Source: Nocardia abscessus NBRC 100374 (GTDB taxonomy: Bacteria; Actinomycetota; Actinomycetes; Mycobacteriales; Mycobacteriaceae). From it: a stretch of 64,000 bases of DNA. The stretch's first letter is position 1. Every line of letters begins with the position of its first letter. The stretch covers positions 1 to 64,000 of the forward strand of contig NZ_BAFP01000005.1 in NCBI RefSeq assembly GCF_000308455.1, in the 5' to 3' direction. Shown here piece after piece: positions 1 through 10,497 of the stretch. Below the pieces are notes generated by a model. That model worked only from the letters and a program-made list of their open reading frames with translations. It made no database searches and was not told the DNA's origin. Made by a program: the position numbers and the translations under genes.

Positions 1-27
1 GGCTGGAGGGACTCCGTCCGGTGTTGC

Positions 28-585
28 CTATACGGATCGGGAGAACGGCGGGGCCGCGGTGTCCTTCGCGGAACGGACGAAGGTGAGTTCGCTGCCGTCT
101 CGCCCCACCCGCGGCCATTCGATGCCCAGCGTGGGATCGAACGCATCGACGTCGTGGTCGAATTCGGGCTGGTATTCCAGCGAGCACAGGTAGGTGACCG
201 TCGATCCGTCCTCCAGGGAGAGGATCGCGTGGCCCAGTCCTTCGGACAGGAAGACCGAGCGCCGGTCGACGTCGTCGAGCAGCACGCTGTCCCAGCGCCC
301 GTAGGTCGGCGAGCCGGGGCGCAGGTCCACCACCACGTCGAGGAACGCGCCACGCACGCAGGTCACGTACTTGGCCTGACCGGGCGGGTCCTCGGTGTAG
401 TGGATGCCGCGCAGCACACCGGCCGCCGAGACCGAGCAGTTCACCTGCCGCAGGTCGAACGCCCGCCCGGTCGCCTTCTCGAACTCCGAGGCCTTGAACC
501 CCTCGAGGAACATGCCGCGATCGTCGCCGTGCTGACGCGGGGTGATCACCCAGGCGCCGGGCACGGCGAGTTCCCGGAACTCCAT
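28..585 (-). CDS. rmlC: dTDP-4-dehydrorhamnose 3,5-epimerase
   Basis: A 185-residue cupin-type epimerase that converts dTDP-4-keto-6-deoxyglucose to dTDP-4-keto-rhamnose in cytosolic dTDP-L-rhamnose synthesis; rhamnose is part of the galactan linker in mycolata. The sequence shows the family N-terminus (PGAWVITPRQHGDDRG), the catalytic-base region VLRGIHY, and the conserved EGLGHAILSLED stretch. The ATG start at 585 is only 2 bases after the rmlA stop, so the two genes form one operon read right to left. The open frame continues upstream inside rmlA, but that part is out of frame with rmlA and is not coding. Length is slightly under the usual 190-200. Confidence 0.93.
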   Translation of the reverse strand: MEFRELAVPGAWVITPRQHGDDRGMFLEGFKASEFEKATGRAFDLRQVNCSVSAAGVLRGIHYTEDPPGQAKYVTCVRGAFLDVVVDLRPGSPTYGRWDSVLLDDVDRRSVFLSEGLGHAILSLEDGSTVTYLCSLEYQPEFDHDVDAFDPTLGIEWPRVGRDGSELTFVRSAKDTAAPPFSRSV

Positions 586-587
586 GC

Positions 588-1460
588 TCACCAGTCCCGT
601 CCGCGTTCGAGCAGATCGAGCAGGTAGCGGCCGTAACCGGAGCGGACAAGCGGTTCGGCGAGCGCGCACAGCTGCTCGTCGTCGATGTAGCCCATCCGCC
701 AGGCCACCTCCTCGGGGACGCCGATCTTCAGGCCCTGTCGCTCTTCGATCGTGCGTACGTAATTGGCCGCGTCCAGCAGCGAATCGAAGGTGCCGGTGTC
801 CAGCCAGGCCGTGCCGCGGGCCAGCACGTCCACGCTCAGCCGATCCTGTTGCAGGTAGGCGCGATTGATGTCGGTGATCTCGTATTCGCCGCGCGCCGAG
901 GGTTGCAGCGAGCGGGCGATCTCCACCACGTCGTTGTCGTAGAAGTACAGCCCGGGAATGGCGTAATTGGACCGCGGCGCCTTGGGCTTCTCCTCGATGG
1001 ACACCGCGCGCCCCTCGGTGAACTCCACGACGCCGTAGGCGGTCGGGTCCGACACCCAGTAGGCGAACACCGCGCCGCCGTCGATCTCGTGGAAGCGGTG
1101 CAGACTGGTGCCGAGGCCGGGCCCGTGAAAGATGTTGTCGCCGAGCACCAAGGCGGCGCAATCGGTGCCGATGTGGTCGGCGCCGAGGACGAATGCCCTG
1201 GCCAAGCCGTCCGGCTCGGGCTGAACCACGTAGCTGAGCGACAGGCCGAACTGCGCGCCGTCGCCGAGCAGCCGCCGGAACGCCGCCGCGTCCTCGGGCG
1301 TGGTGATCACCAGGATGTCCCTGATCCCCGCGAGCATCAGCGTGGAGAGGGGGTAGTAGACCATGGGTTTGTCGTAGACCGGGACCAGCTGCTTGCTCAC
1401 CCCGCGCGTGATCGGGTGCAACCGGGAGCCGGTGCCGCCCGCCAAGATGATTCCGCGCAT
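588..1460 (-). CDS. rmlA: glucose-1-phosphate thymidylyltransferase
   Basis: A 290-residue nucleotidyltransferase that makes dTDP-glucose from glucose-1-phosphate and dTTP, the first step of dTDP-rhamnose synthesis. The N-terminus carries the signature [16 protein letters not shown] followed by [12 protein letters not shown], and later the VLGDNIFHG and [12 protein letters not shown] segments of RmlA. Length and start agree with the family. It is the first gene of the rmlA-rmlC operon. rmlB lies separately at about 4 kb on the other strand, so the pathway is split over two nearby loci, as is common in mycolata. Confidence 0.95.
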   Translation of the reverse strand: MRGIILAGGTGSRLHPITRGVSKQLVPVYDKPMVYYPLSTLMLAGIRDILVITTPEDAAAFRRLLGDGAQFGLSLSYVVQPEPDGLARAFVLGADHIGTDCAALVLGDNIFHGPGLGTSLHRFHEIDGGAVFAYWVSDPTAYGVVEFTEGRAVSIEEKPKAPRSNYAIPGLYFYDNDVVEIARSLQPSARGEYEITDINRAYLQQDRLSVDVLARGTAWLDTGTFDSLLDAANYVRTIEERQGLKIGVPEEVAWRMGYIDDEQLCALAEPLVRSGYGRYLLDLLERGRDW

Positions 1461-1687
1461 GCATGGAGTCTGCCAGTTTCCCGGCGCCGGGATTCGGTGA
1501 GGTTCCGACTAGTCCTCGATTCGGTCACGGGCGTTTCGCTACGGCCGGTATCGGGCGATTCTGTTGCATAGGTCACGATGCTCATGGTGTTCTGAAAAGA
1601 CACTGTGTGAGATGTCAGCGCCGACACCTCGCCTGGGCGATCTCGGTCCGGTCGTGAATCGGCGCGCCAGGTTGAGGTAGGTGCGCG

Positions 1688-2677
1688 ATGGCGACCAGAC
1701 ACGGCGAGCCCGGCGTGGTGATGAATCCGAAGGGCCCCAGCGCGCAATCGCGCCTGCTGCTGGCCACCTGTATGGGCGTGGTGCGGCCGGTGCTGCGCAC
1801 GTTCCCGGTCACCAGGACGACCATTCCTCTCGGCGCCGCCACAGTGAACGGGCTGGCGCGGTTGCGTCCGCGGCCGCACGGCATCGATCGGGAGCAGGTT
1901 TCGCTGCACGGTATCCGCCTGGAGATCCTCCGTCCGGCCGGTGCGGGGCGGGCGCTGCGTCACGGCGCGGTGCTGTACATGCACGGCGGTGGCTTCGCGA
2001 TCTGCGACACCTGCAGCCACCGTCCGGTCGCGGCGAGCCTGGCCCGCCGTACCGGGCTGCCGGTGATCAACGTCGAGTACCGCCAGCTGCCCGGCTCCCG
2101 CATCACGGAGTCGGTGCAGGACTGTCTGTCGGCCTACCGCTGGCTGCTGCGCCACGGCGCGGATCCGGCGCGGATCGTCTTCGCGGGCGACTCCGCGGGC
2201 GGATTCCTCGCCTTCGCGACCGCCCTGCTGGCCCTGGAGTCGGGACTGCCCGCGCCGGCCGGGTTGGTCGGTCTGAGCCCGCTGCTGGACCTGGACTACG
2301 GAGCGAAGCGGGACTATGTGAACGTCACGCGCGATCCGTACATCCCGCTGTCGGCGTTGGAGGCGGTGGTGCGCATCGGCGCCGAGGTCGACGGGATGCT
2401 CGATCCGAGCCTGTCGCCGGTCAACGCGGTCCTCGCCGGGCTGCCTCCGGTGCTGTTGATCGCCGCCGAGGACGAGGTGTTGCGGTTCGACTCCGAGTTG
2501 ATGGCACAGCGGCTCACCGCGGCGGGCGTCCCGAACGCGCTGGAGCTGTGGCGCGGCCAGGTGCACGCCTTCATGAGCATCGCGCCGGGCCTGCCGGAGA
2601 GCAGGGCGGCGCTGGCGCGGGTTTCGCGGTTCGTGCGGGCCCGTATCGAGGACGACCAGCAGGCACGGACGGCTTGA
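1688..2677 (+). CDS. alpha/beta hydrolase, hormone-sensitive-lipase family
   Basis: A 329-residue esterase or lipase of the HSL/acetyl-hydrolase (Aes/NlhH) type. The oxyanion-hole motif HGGG is at about residue 99, the nucleophile elbow GDSAGG follows, and AEDEVLRF and VHAF supply the expected acid and histidine. No signal peptide is obvious, so it is probably cytoplasmic. It is divergent from rmlA and alone on its strand. The natural substrate is unknown; short-chain acyl esters are typical of the family. An internal Met at about residue 14 is an alternative start. Confidence 0.85.
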   Translation: MATRHGEPGVVMNPKGPSAQSRLLLATCMGVVRPVLRTFPVTRTTIPLGAATVNGLARLRPRPHGIDREQVSLHGIRLEILRPAGAGRALRHGAVLYMHGGGFAICDTCSHRPVAASLARRTGLPVINVEYRQLPGSRITESVQDCLSAYRWLLRHGADPARIVFAGDSAGGFLAFATALLALESGLPAPAGLVGLSPLLDLDYGAKRDYVNVTRDPYIPLSALEAVVRIGAEVDGMLDPSLSPVNAVLAGLPPVLLIAAEDEVLRFDSELMAQRLTAAGVPNALELWRGQVHAFMSIAPGLPESRAALARVSRFVRARIEDDQQARTA

Positions 2678-2908
2678 CCGTCCGGCCCTTCGAGGCGAGC
2701 CTCGTTCCGCATCAGCCGGGACGGGGCTCGCGTCCTGTGTGGGCTCCGCGGTTTCGATGCTGTCGCTGCGGGCGACGGCTCCGGTGCGCGACCGCTATTA
2801 ATTCCGATCCGAAGTTATCTGGCCTTGATAGTGCAGCTCAGCGGTGGGCAACGCTTATTAGTTCCATATAGTTCAGCATTTGTTCACTATCCGGAGGGGG
2901 TAAACAAC

Positions 2909-2946
2909 GGAAGCCCCGCCCACGCAGCAGCGCGGGCGGGGCTTCC
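2909..2946. terminator. bidirectional hairpin terminator
   Basis: A perfect 13-bp inverted repeat (GGAAGCCCCGCCC / GGGCGGGGCTTCC) with a 12-nt loop lies between the converging hydrolase gene and the secreted-protein gene that ends at 2981. The stem ends in TTCC on both strands. Confidence 0.75.
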
Positions 2947-2980
2947 GATTTTCGATTCAGTTGTATGCGTTCAGTGCCGA

Positions 2981-3691
2981 CTACTTGGCGGGCGGGTTGA
3001 ACGGCTGGTTGATGGTGGTGAAGTACTGGATCGCAGCGCCGATCGCGACCGGAGCGGTGACCAGCAGCTGGCCCGCGAGGGTGCCCAGGGCGCCGACGGC
3101 GATGATGCCGCCGAGGCAGCCGATGGCCGCGGCCGGGATGAACGCGCCGAACAGGCCGATGATGGCCGCCGAGGCGACGGTGGCGCCGGCGATGCCGCCG
3201 AGCACGCAGCCCACTGCGGCGCCGCTGAGGCCGCCGACCAGGGTGCCGATGGAGGCGCCGGTCGAGATGGTGTCCTTCATGCGGTTGAAGGCGGCCGTCT
3301 CACGGTCGTACTCGGTCTTCCACGGCGCCTTGTCCTCGAAGGGGAGGGCGACCGGCTTGTAGGTCGCGTGCGCCATGTCGAACTGCGGGGTCAGGGTGGC
3401 GGTGCGGTCCGCGATCTCGGCAGCGATCGGGAACTCGAAGTCGTCCACACGGAAGGTCAGCGGCATGCCGGTCAGCACGTCGCCGTTGGCGGCCTTGACC
3501 TTGAAGGTGCCATCCTCGACGACCATGGAACCGGCATCGGTCGTGATGATGGACTGGGTGTCGGTCGCGTGGGCGGTGAAGTTCACCGCGCCATCGGCCT
3601 CGGGGGCCGGAGCCGCGTTCACGGTGCCGGCGGTGACGCCAAGAGCGGCGATCAGCAGTGCCGACGTCGCGGCGAATTTCCTCATCAGCAT
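2981..3691 (-). CDS. secreted alanine/glycine-rich protein of unknown function
   Basis: A 236-residue exported protein. The N-terminus has basic residues, a hydrophobic core and an AxA-type site (TVNA before APAPEADG, about residue 27), which indicates a Sec signal peptide. Residues 30-140 are a soluble beta-rich-looking stretch. Residues 145-225 are a run of small-residue helices with G-x3-G spacing (glycine-zipper-like), which could insert in or span a membrane. No known family was recognised. It has its own leader region upstream and a strong terminator downstream, so it is monocistronic. Confidence 0.75.
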   Translation of the reverse strand: MLMRKFAATSALLIAALGVTAGTVNAAPAPEADGAVNFTAHATDTQSIITTDAGSMVVEDGTFKVKAANGDVLTGMPLTFRVDDFEFPIAAEIADRTATLTPQFDMAHATYKPVALPFEDKAPWKTEYDRETAAFNRMKDTISTGASIGTLVGGLSGAAVGCVLGGIAGATVASAAIIGLFGAFIPAAAIGCLGGIIAVGALGTLAGQLLVTAPVAIGAAIQYFTTINQPFNPPAK

Positions 3692-5014
<1,323 letters not shown>

Positions 5015-5021
5015 GACGGCG

Positions 5022-5054
5022 GCGGCGCCCCGGGTACCAGCCCCGCGGCGCCGC
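5022..5054. terminator. hairpin between converging genes
   Basis: The inverted repeat GCGGCGCC / GGCGCCGC (5022-5029 and 5047-5054) lies in the 58-base gap between the ends of rmlB and the DUF2142 gene. It probably ends both transcripts, but no T-run is present. Confidence 0.45.
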
Positions 5055-5072
5055 GATCGAATTCCTTCTCGC

Positions 5073-6668
5073 TCAACCCCACACGACGGTGTAGTACTTC
5101 GCCGCCGCCGCGACCAGGGCCACACTCGACGCCACCAGCACGGTGACGGCCGGGCCCACCGACGGGGTCTTCCCCGCGGAATCGGTGAGCCGCAAGGGCA
5201 TCCAGCGCAGCAGCACCGCGAGCGTGACCATCGCCAGCGGCACGAAGTAGCGGCCCTGCACGCCGTCGACGATGTAGTAGCCGACCGGCGTGAACGACAT
5301 GTAGAGCGTCACGTAGATCATCGCGACGCTCGCGGCCATGGTGAGCGCGACGATCAGCGTGCGACGGAAAGCCGGGGCGGTCATCCGCTCGGCGACGCCG
5401 AGGCTCACCGCGAACGCCAGCAGGCAGGCCAGCATCGAGAGGGCGGGCACGTCGACGTAAGCGAAGCCGAGTTCACCGAAGAACTGGCTGAACCAACGCT
5501 GGTCGCGCAGCGCGATGCTCTCGCCGAACACGTGCACGAACTCCGGCGGATCACGCAGGATGCCGCTGAGCTGATCGCCGGGACGCACCGAGTGCCACTG
5601 GTGCGGCGGCCGCATCAGGCCCATGCCGTCGCCGGTCGGCGACGCGATCTTCATCCACACCGCGAAGGCGAGCGCACCCGTCGCGGCGATGACCCAGGGA
5701 ATCCCGCGCCGCCAGCCGCTGAACCCGAACCGGTCCGCGGGCACCAGGGCCACCAGCAGTGCGAGCAGCACGTAGGTCGGCTTGCTCACCGGCAGCAGGA
5801 TCGTCGCGGCCAGCAGCGCGCCGATCTCCAGCCGGCCCAGGCGCTCGCCGAGGAACATGGCTTTCACCAGCAGCGCGGAGACCAGGATGGCCAGTGCGTT
5901 GGTCATCGTGTCGGCGGTGACGGTGCCGGCCTGGAACACCGCGATCGGCAGCACGGCGACGGTGAACGCCAGCCACTGCACCCGGTGCGCGCGCAGTGCG
6001 TACAGGCCGAACCCGACCACCGTGAGGTAGGCGAGAAGTCCGGCGAGCCGGGTGAGCAGGAGCAGACCGCCCACGTCGAGCCCGAAGAGTTCGCCGAGCC
6101 GGATGCCGATGGCCGCCGGGATATAGGGGACCGGCGAGTAGGCGGCGGTGTTGGTGAACCAGACGGGTTCGGTGGCGTCCGAGACCGCGGTGCCGGTCAA
6201 CTGGTCGTAGCGGGCCGGGTCGCCCACCATCGGGTCCGGCTCGTCCGGGTTGGTGGTGTAGTCCTTCAGCGCGTAGCCCATCAGCGCGGTGATGCTGGAC
6301 GGGACGTCGCCGCCGTAGGCGATGCCGCGATCGTCGTGGATCCGCTGGGGCAGGAACCCGCCGTGCGCGACCTGGTAGGCGCGGCCGAACTGGGTGATCT
6401 CGTCGTGGCCCCAGAACGGTGGGGTGAGGACGGTGAACAGCGCGCCGAAGATCGTCGCCAGCAGGGTGAAGGCGATCGTCGCCCCGCCCAGCCGCGCCAC
6501 CATGCGGCCCGCGAAGCCTTTCGCGGACCGGTCCGTGCCGGGAGCGGTCGCCGCCTCGGCGTCGACCGCGGGTAGCGGTGCGGTGTCGGTCGCGGGTAGC
6601 GGCGCCGTATCAGTGGGCTCGTCCAGATCCTTGTCCGGCGTCGCGGTCGGATCCGCCGATGTCGTCAA
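5073..6668 (-). CDS. DUF2142 polytopic membrane protein
   Basis: A 531-residue integral membrane protein. A Thr/Pro/Ala-rich cytoplasmic N-terminus of about 55 residues precedes around 11 hydrophobic segments. The segment with WFTNTAAYSPVPYIPAAIG is typical of DUF2142 proteins, which resemble GT-C fold glycosyltransferases and sit in surface-polysaccharide loci. The gene overlaps the stop of the upstream family 2 glycosyltransferase by 4 bases (ATGA), so the two are translationally coupled. A joint role in a lipid-linked sugar transfer step is plausible but inferred. Confidence 0.82.
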   Translation of the reverse strand: MTTSADPTATPDKDLDEPTDTAPLPATDTAPLPAVDAEAATAPGTDRSAKGFAGRMVARLGGATIAFTLLATIFGALFTVLTPPFWGHDEITQFGRAYQVAHGGFLPQRIHDDRGIAYGGDVPSSITALMGYALKDYTTNPDEPDPMVGDPARYDQLTGTAVSDATEPVWFTNTAAYSPVPYIPAAIGIRLGELFGLDVGGLLLLTRLAGLLAYLTVVGFGLYALRAHRVQWLAFTVAVLPIAVFQAGTVTADTMTNALAILVSALLVKAMFLGERLGRLEIGALLAATILLPVSKPTYVLLALLVALVPADRFGFSGWRRGIPWVIAATGALAFAVWMKIASPTGDGMGLMRPPHQWHSVRPGDQLSGILRDPPEFVHVFGESIALRDQRWFSQFFGELGFAYVDVPALSMLACLLAFAVSLGVAERMTAPAFRRTLIVALTMAASVAMIYVTLYMSFTPVGYYIVDGVQGRYFVPLAMVTLAVLLRWMPLRLTDSAGKTPSVGPAVTVLVASSVALVAAAAKYYTVVWG

Positions 6669-7663
6669 CGCCCGGCCTCGGCGTCACGGGCGGCGCCGTT
6701 GCCGGTGATCCGCGGGTCGTCCGCGCCCACCGCGGTGTAGCGCAGGTAGACCAGGCGCGCGGCCTCGTGGCGGGAGCGCCGGATGCCGTCGAGGATCAGG
6801 CCCGCGGTCCAGGCGAGGCTGCCCAGCAGCAGCAGTGTGAAGCCGAGGAACAGCGTCGGGAAGCGGGGCACCTCATGGGTGTTGTAGAACTCGACGACGA
6901 TCGGGATGGTCAGGATGATCGAGACCAGCCAGCTCAGCGTGCCGAACAGACCGTAGAACGCGACCGGCCGCTCGTGCCGGGCCAGCCCGACGATCAGGGC
7001 CAGGATCTTGAACCCGTCGTGGTAGGTGCGCAGCTTGCTCTCGCTGCCCGCGGGGCGATCCCGGAAGCCGACGGGCACCGCCGTCTTCGGCACCCGCAGA
7101 TGCAGCGAGTGCACAGTGAGCTCGGTCTCGATCTCGAACTCGCGGGACACGGCGGGAAAGCTCTTCACGAAACGGCGGGAGAACACCCGGAAGCCGGAGA
7201 GCATGTCCTCGACGTTCTCGCCGAACACTTTCCCGACCACGCCGTTGAGCACCTTGTTGCCGGTTTCGTGTCCCGCGCGATAGGCCGAGCCGCTCTCGTC
7301 CTGCTTGCGCACGCCGAGCACGTGATCGTAGGGCCCGTCCAACAGCGTCTTGATCATCAGCGGCGCGGCGGACGCCTCGTAGGTGTCGTCGCCGTCGATC
7401 ATCAAGTACACGTCGGCCTCGATGTCGGCGAAGGCGCGGCGCACCACATTGCCCTTGCCCTTGGTGTGCTCGTGACGCACGATCGCTCCGGCCTCGCGGG
7501 CACGCTCGGCGGTCGTGTCCGTGCTCAGATTGTCGTAGACGTAGACGACGATTCCCGGCACGGCGGCCTGCAGATCGGCCACGACCTTGGCGACCGAAGC
7601 CTCTTCGTTGTGACACGGAACCACGGCGGCAATACGGAGCTCGGTGGAGTCCACCCGGGTCAA
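6665..7663 (-). CDS. family 2 glycosyltransferase with C-terminal membrane helices
   Basis: A 332-residue GT2 enzyme of the polyprenyl-phosphate sugar transferase (DPM1-like) group. The catalytic domain shows VVPCHNEE at the N-terminus, VYDNLSTD, and the acidic LMIDGDDTYEA metal/nucleotide site. Two hydrophobic segments (about 235-260 and 270-295) anchor it in the membrane. Such enzymes make undecaprenyl- or decaprenyl-phosphate sugars. It is coupled by ATGA overlap to the DUF2142 gene, which could use such a donor. The sugar cannot be read from the sequence. Confidence 0.85.
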   Translation of the reverse strand: MTRVDSTELRIAAVVPCHNEEASVAKVVADLQAAVPGIVVYVYDNLSTDTTAERAREAGAIVRHEHTKGKGNVVRRAFADIEADVYLMIDGDDTYEASAAPLMIKTLLDGPYDHVLGVRKQDESGSAYRAGHETGNKVLNGVVGKVFGENVEDMLSGFRVFSRRFVKSFPAVSREFEIETELTVHSLHLRVPKTAVPVGFRDRPAGSESKLRTYHDGFKILALIVGLARHERPVAFYGLFGTLSWLVSIILTIPIVVEFYNTHEVPRFPTLFLGFTLLLLGSLAWTAGLILDGIRRSRHEAARLVYLRYTAVGADDPRITGNGAARDAEAGR

Positions 7664-7798
7664 TCCTCGCGATCGGTGAATGTGGGAACACGGGGAGGGT
7701 ACAGGGAACTCACAGCCTGTGCGTGGCCGACCTCACCGTGCGCGGGAGCGGTTTTTCCCGTCGTGGGCGGTTCCCCGAGCCTGCGGTACCGTCGGGCG

Positions 7799-8335
7799 GT
7801 GCCATCCAGTGAGTCCACCGCATCCGCGGGCGAGTCAGTGACGCCGGAGACCGGAACGGTCGTTCGCAGAGTGCTCACCGCGCTGCGCAGAGGCGGGGCT
7901 TTCCTGGTGGTCGGCGCGATCGGGTTCCTGGTGGACGCGGGCACGTACAACCTCCTGGTCTTCTGGGGTGGCGAGGGCGTGCTCTATCACTACCCACTAC
8001 CGGCCAAGATCATCGCGATCGCGGTGGCGACGGTGGTGACCTATTTCGGCAACAAATGGTGGACCTTCGCGCACAAACAGACCGACAATCCCGGGCGCGA
8101 GTACCTCCTCTACGCCGTGTTCAATGTCGTGGCGATCGGCCTGCAACTGGGCTGTCTCGGCTTTTCCCGCTACCTGCTCGACCTGTCCAGCCCACTGTCG
8201 GACAACATCTCCGGTACGTTGATCGGGCAGATCGTGGCCGTGGTGTTCCGGTACTGGGCCTACGACAAATTCGTCTTCACCGGGGCGCGCGCGGGCACTG
8301 GCAGCACCACCGACAACGAATCGGCGAACGTTTAG
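7799..8335 (+). CDS. GtrA family membrane protein
   Basis: A 178-residue protein with four predicted membrane helices and the GtrA pattern: FLVVGAIGFLVDAGTYNLLVF, then NKWWTF in the middle and a C-terminal FRYWAYDKFVF. Family members (Rv3789 in M. tuberculosis) act in lipid-linked sugar transfer or anchoring for cell-wall polysaccharides. The GTG at 7799 was chosen because the frame is open far upstream, antisense to the glycosyltransferase gene, without family similarity. It is divergent from the GT2 gene and upstream of glfT2 on the same strand. Confidence 0.85.
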   Translation: MPSSESTASAGESVTPETGTVVRRVLTALRRGGAFLVVGAIGFLVDAGTYNLLVFWGGEGVLYHYPLPAKIIAIAVATVVTYFGNKWWTFAHKQTDNPGREYLLYAVFNVVAIGLQLGCLGFSRYLLDLSSPLSDNISGTLIGQIVAVVFRYWAYDKFVFTGARAGTGSTTDNESANV

Positions 8336-8469
8336 CAATGGTTCGACCACACGTCGGCGTGGCCGCACGGCGGGCAAGCGCGCACAGCGGTTGATATCCT
8401 CACCCCCGCCGTGAAGGCATCGAGGGGCGTGTCCGTCCCGTCCGGCACAATGAGAATTTCGAGGATTTC

Positions 8470-10383
8470 ATGGATCAGTCGGCTATCGAGGCCGTTACCG
8501 AAACAAACGATCGCTCGACGGCCGCTGAGGCGCCTGCCGCGCTGCGCGCCGACCATCGGGCGCCGGACCGGCTCGTCTTACAGCGCGGCATCTTCACCGG
8601 CCCGTCGGCGAAGGTGAGCGACGAGCTGTACGCCGTGGTGAAGGGTGGCGCGCACCGGGAGCGCCAGACGCTGCGGTTGGACAAGGGCGCGACCGCGCAC
8701 ACCAACACCTACTTCGGCCGGTTCGCCGCCAGTTACTGGCAGCGCTGGACCACGGTCACCGAAGTTCGGGTCACCATGGTGCTCGACGTGGTCGCCAAGG
8801 CGAAGATTCGGCTGGTGGCCTCCGACATCGCGGGTCACCGGCGGATCATCGATACCGCGCGGGTCGACACCGGCGGCTCGGTGACGCTGTCCGCCCCGCT
8901 CGACCAGTACGTCGACGGCGGCGCGCTGTGGCTGGAATTCGACGCCATCGGCGGCGCGCTCGGCATCGCGGAGCTGACCTGGACCGCCGTCGCGCCGGAG
9001 CGGGTGCGCCCGGTCGCCATCGCCATCTGCACCTTCAACCGCGCCGCGGACTGCGCCGAGACTGTCGCGGCGCTGGCCTCCGATCCGACCGTGCTGGCCG
9101 CGATCGACGCGGTGTACGTCGTCGACCAGGGCACCGATCTGGTGGAGAACCGGCCGCGCTACCAGGAGGTCGCCCCGGTCTTCGGCGAGAAGCTGCGCTA
9201 TCTGCGCCAGCCGAACCTCGGCGGTGCGGGCGGTTTCACCCGCGGGCTCTACGAGGTGTCCGCGGTGAACGAGCACGCCGACGTCATCCTGATGGACGAC
9301 GACATTCTGTGCGAACCGGAGACCGTGCTGCGGCTCAACGCGTTCGCCAACCTGACGGTGGAACCGACCCTGGTCGGCGCGCAGATGCTGTTCCTGCTCA
9401 ACCCCGACTACCTGAACGTCGGCGCCGAGGAGGTGCACCTGCACCGGCTGCGGCACGGCCAGAAGGTGTCGAAGGCGCTGCGCAACACGAGCATGTTGAA
9501 GAAGAACCAGGAGCGCCGCGTGGACGCGGGCTACAACGCCTGGTGGACCTGCCTGATCCCGGCCGAGGTGGTCGCGAAGATCGGCCTGCCGATCCCGATC
9601 TTCTTCCAGTGGGACGACGTGGAGTACGGCATCCGGGCGCGCGAGCACGGTTTCGTCACCGTCACGCTGCCCAACGCCGCGGTGTGGCACGCCGACTTCT
9701 ACTGGAAGGACTACGACGACTGGGCGCGCTACTTCAGCACGCGTAATTCGCTGATCGTCGGTTCACTGCACGCGGAGCTGGACGGGAAGGAGATCACCCG
9801 CAAACTGTTCCGGGAGATGTCCGAACAGCTGGTCGCGATGCAGTACGGCCTGGTGCACACCACTTTGCAGGGCATCGAGGACTTCTTGAAGGGTCCGCAG
9901 GTATTGCGGGACGGCGGTATCGAAGCGCTGGCCGCCGCGCGCACCAGCCGGGCCGACTACCCCGAGACGATCAAGCACCCCGCGGCGACGCCGCCGGTCC
10001 GCTCGGCGGACATCCAATTGCGCCGCGCCGGTGGGGAGCCCAGCCGCGTGCTACTGGTGCTGATCAAGCGCGCGATCAATCAGTGGCTGGGCCGCACCCA
10101 GCACGGCATCATCGGCGTCACCAGGGAAGACGCCTACTGGTGGCACGTCTCGCTGTTCGACCACGTGGTAGTCACCGACGCCTCGCAGTCCGGCGTCCGG
10201 GTGCGCAGGCGCGACAAGGCCCGCGCGCGTCAGCTGCTGCGCCGGATGGTGCGGGTGCTGCGCCGACTGCGCCGGGAACTGCCCGCCTTGCAGGCGCAGT
10301 ACCGCGCCGCCATCCCGGAACTGACCAGCCGCGAGAACTGGGAGCGGTTGTACGGGATCGAGGATTTTAAGCGCGACAGCTGA
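8470..10383 (+). CDS. glfT2: galactofuranosyltransferase GlfT2
   Basis: A 637-residue bifunctional UDP-galactofuranose transferase that polymerises the arabinogalactan galactan with alternating beta-1,5 and beta-1,6 links. The length equals that of M. tuberculosis GlfT2 (Rv3808c). It has an N-terminal beta-rich domain with the SYWQRWTTV segment, a GT-A domain with the metal-binding MDDDI, the FQWDDVEYG catalytic motif, VWHADFYWKDYDDW, and a basic helical C-terminus. The start ATG at 8470 follows a GAGG ribosome binding site. It acts on the inner face of the plasma membrane. Confidence 0.95.
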   Translation: MDQSAIEAVTETNDRSTAAEAPAALRADHRAPDRLVLQRGIFTGPSAKVSDELYAVVKGGAHRERQTLRLDKGATAHTNTYFGRFAASYWQRWTTVTEVRVTMVLDVVAKAKIRLVASDIAGHRRIIDTARVDTGGSVTLSAPLDQYVDGGALWLEFDAIGGALGIAELTWTAVAPERVRPVAIAICTFNRAADCAETVAALASDPTVLAAIDAVYVVDQGTDLVENRPRYQEVAPVFGEKLRYLRQPNLGGAGGFTRGLYEVSAVNEHADVILMDDDILCEPETVLRLNAFANLTVEPTLVGAQMLFLLNPDYLNVGAEEVHLHRLRHGQKVSKALRNTSMLKKNQERRVDAGYNAWWTCLIPAEVVAKIGLPIPIFFQWDDVEYGIRAREHGFVTVTLPNAAVWHADFYWKDYDDWARYFSTRNSLIVGSLHAELDGKEITRKLFREMSEQLVAMQYGLVHTTLQGIEDFLKGPQVLRDGGIEALAAARTSRADYPETIKHPAATPPVRSADIQLRRAGGEPSRVLLVLIKRAINQWLGRTQHGIIGVTREDAYWWHVSLFDHVVVTDASQSGVRVRRRDKARARQLLRRMVRVLRRLRRELPALQAQYRAAIPELTSRENWERLYGIEDFKRDS

Positions 10384-10408
10384 TTTCGTTGGTACATGGG
10401 TAACTCAT

Positions 10409-10436
10409 GGGGGACGGGCCAACTGGCCCGTCCCCC
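10409..10436. terminator. bidirectional hairpin terminator
   Basis: A perfect 12-bp stem (GGGGGACGGGCC / GGCCCGTCCCCC) with an AACT loop, placed between the converging ends of glfT2 and the short-chain dehydrogenase gene. Confidence 0.75.
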
Positions 10437-10497
10437 ACTTCCAGCCGCCAACGCTGCCGTCGCGGCACCGGAGTCCGGCCTGAAGACGCGCAGAGGC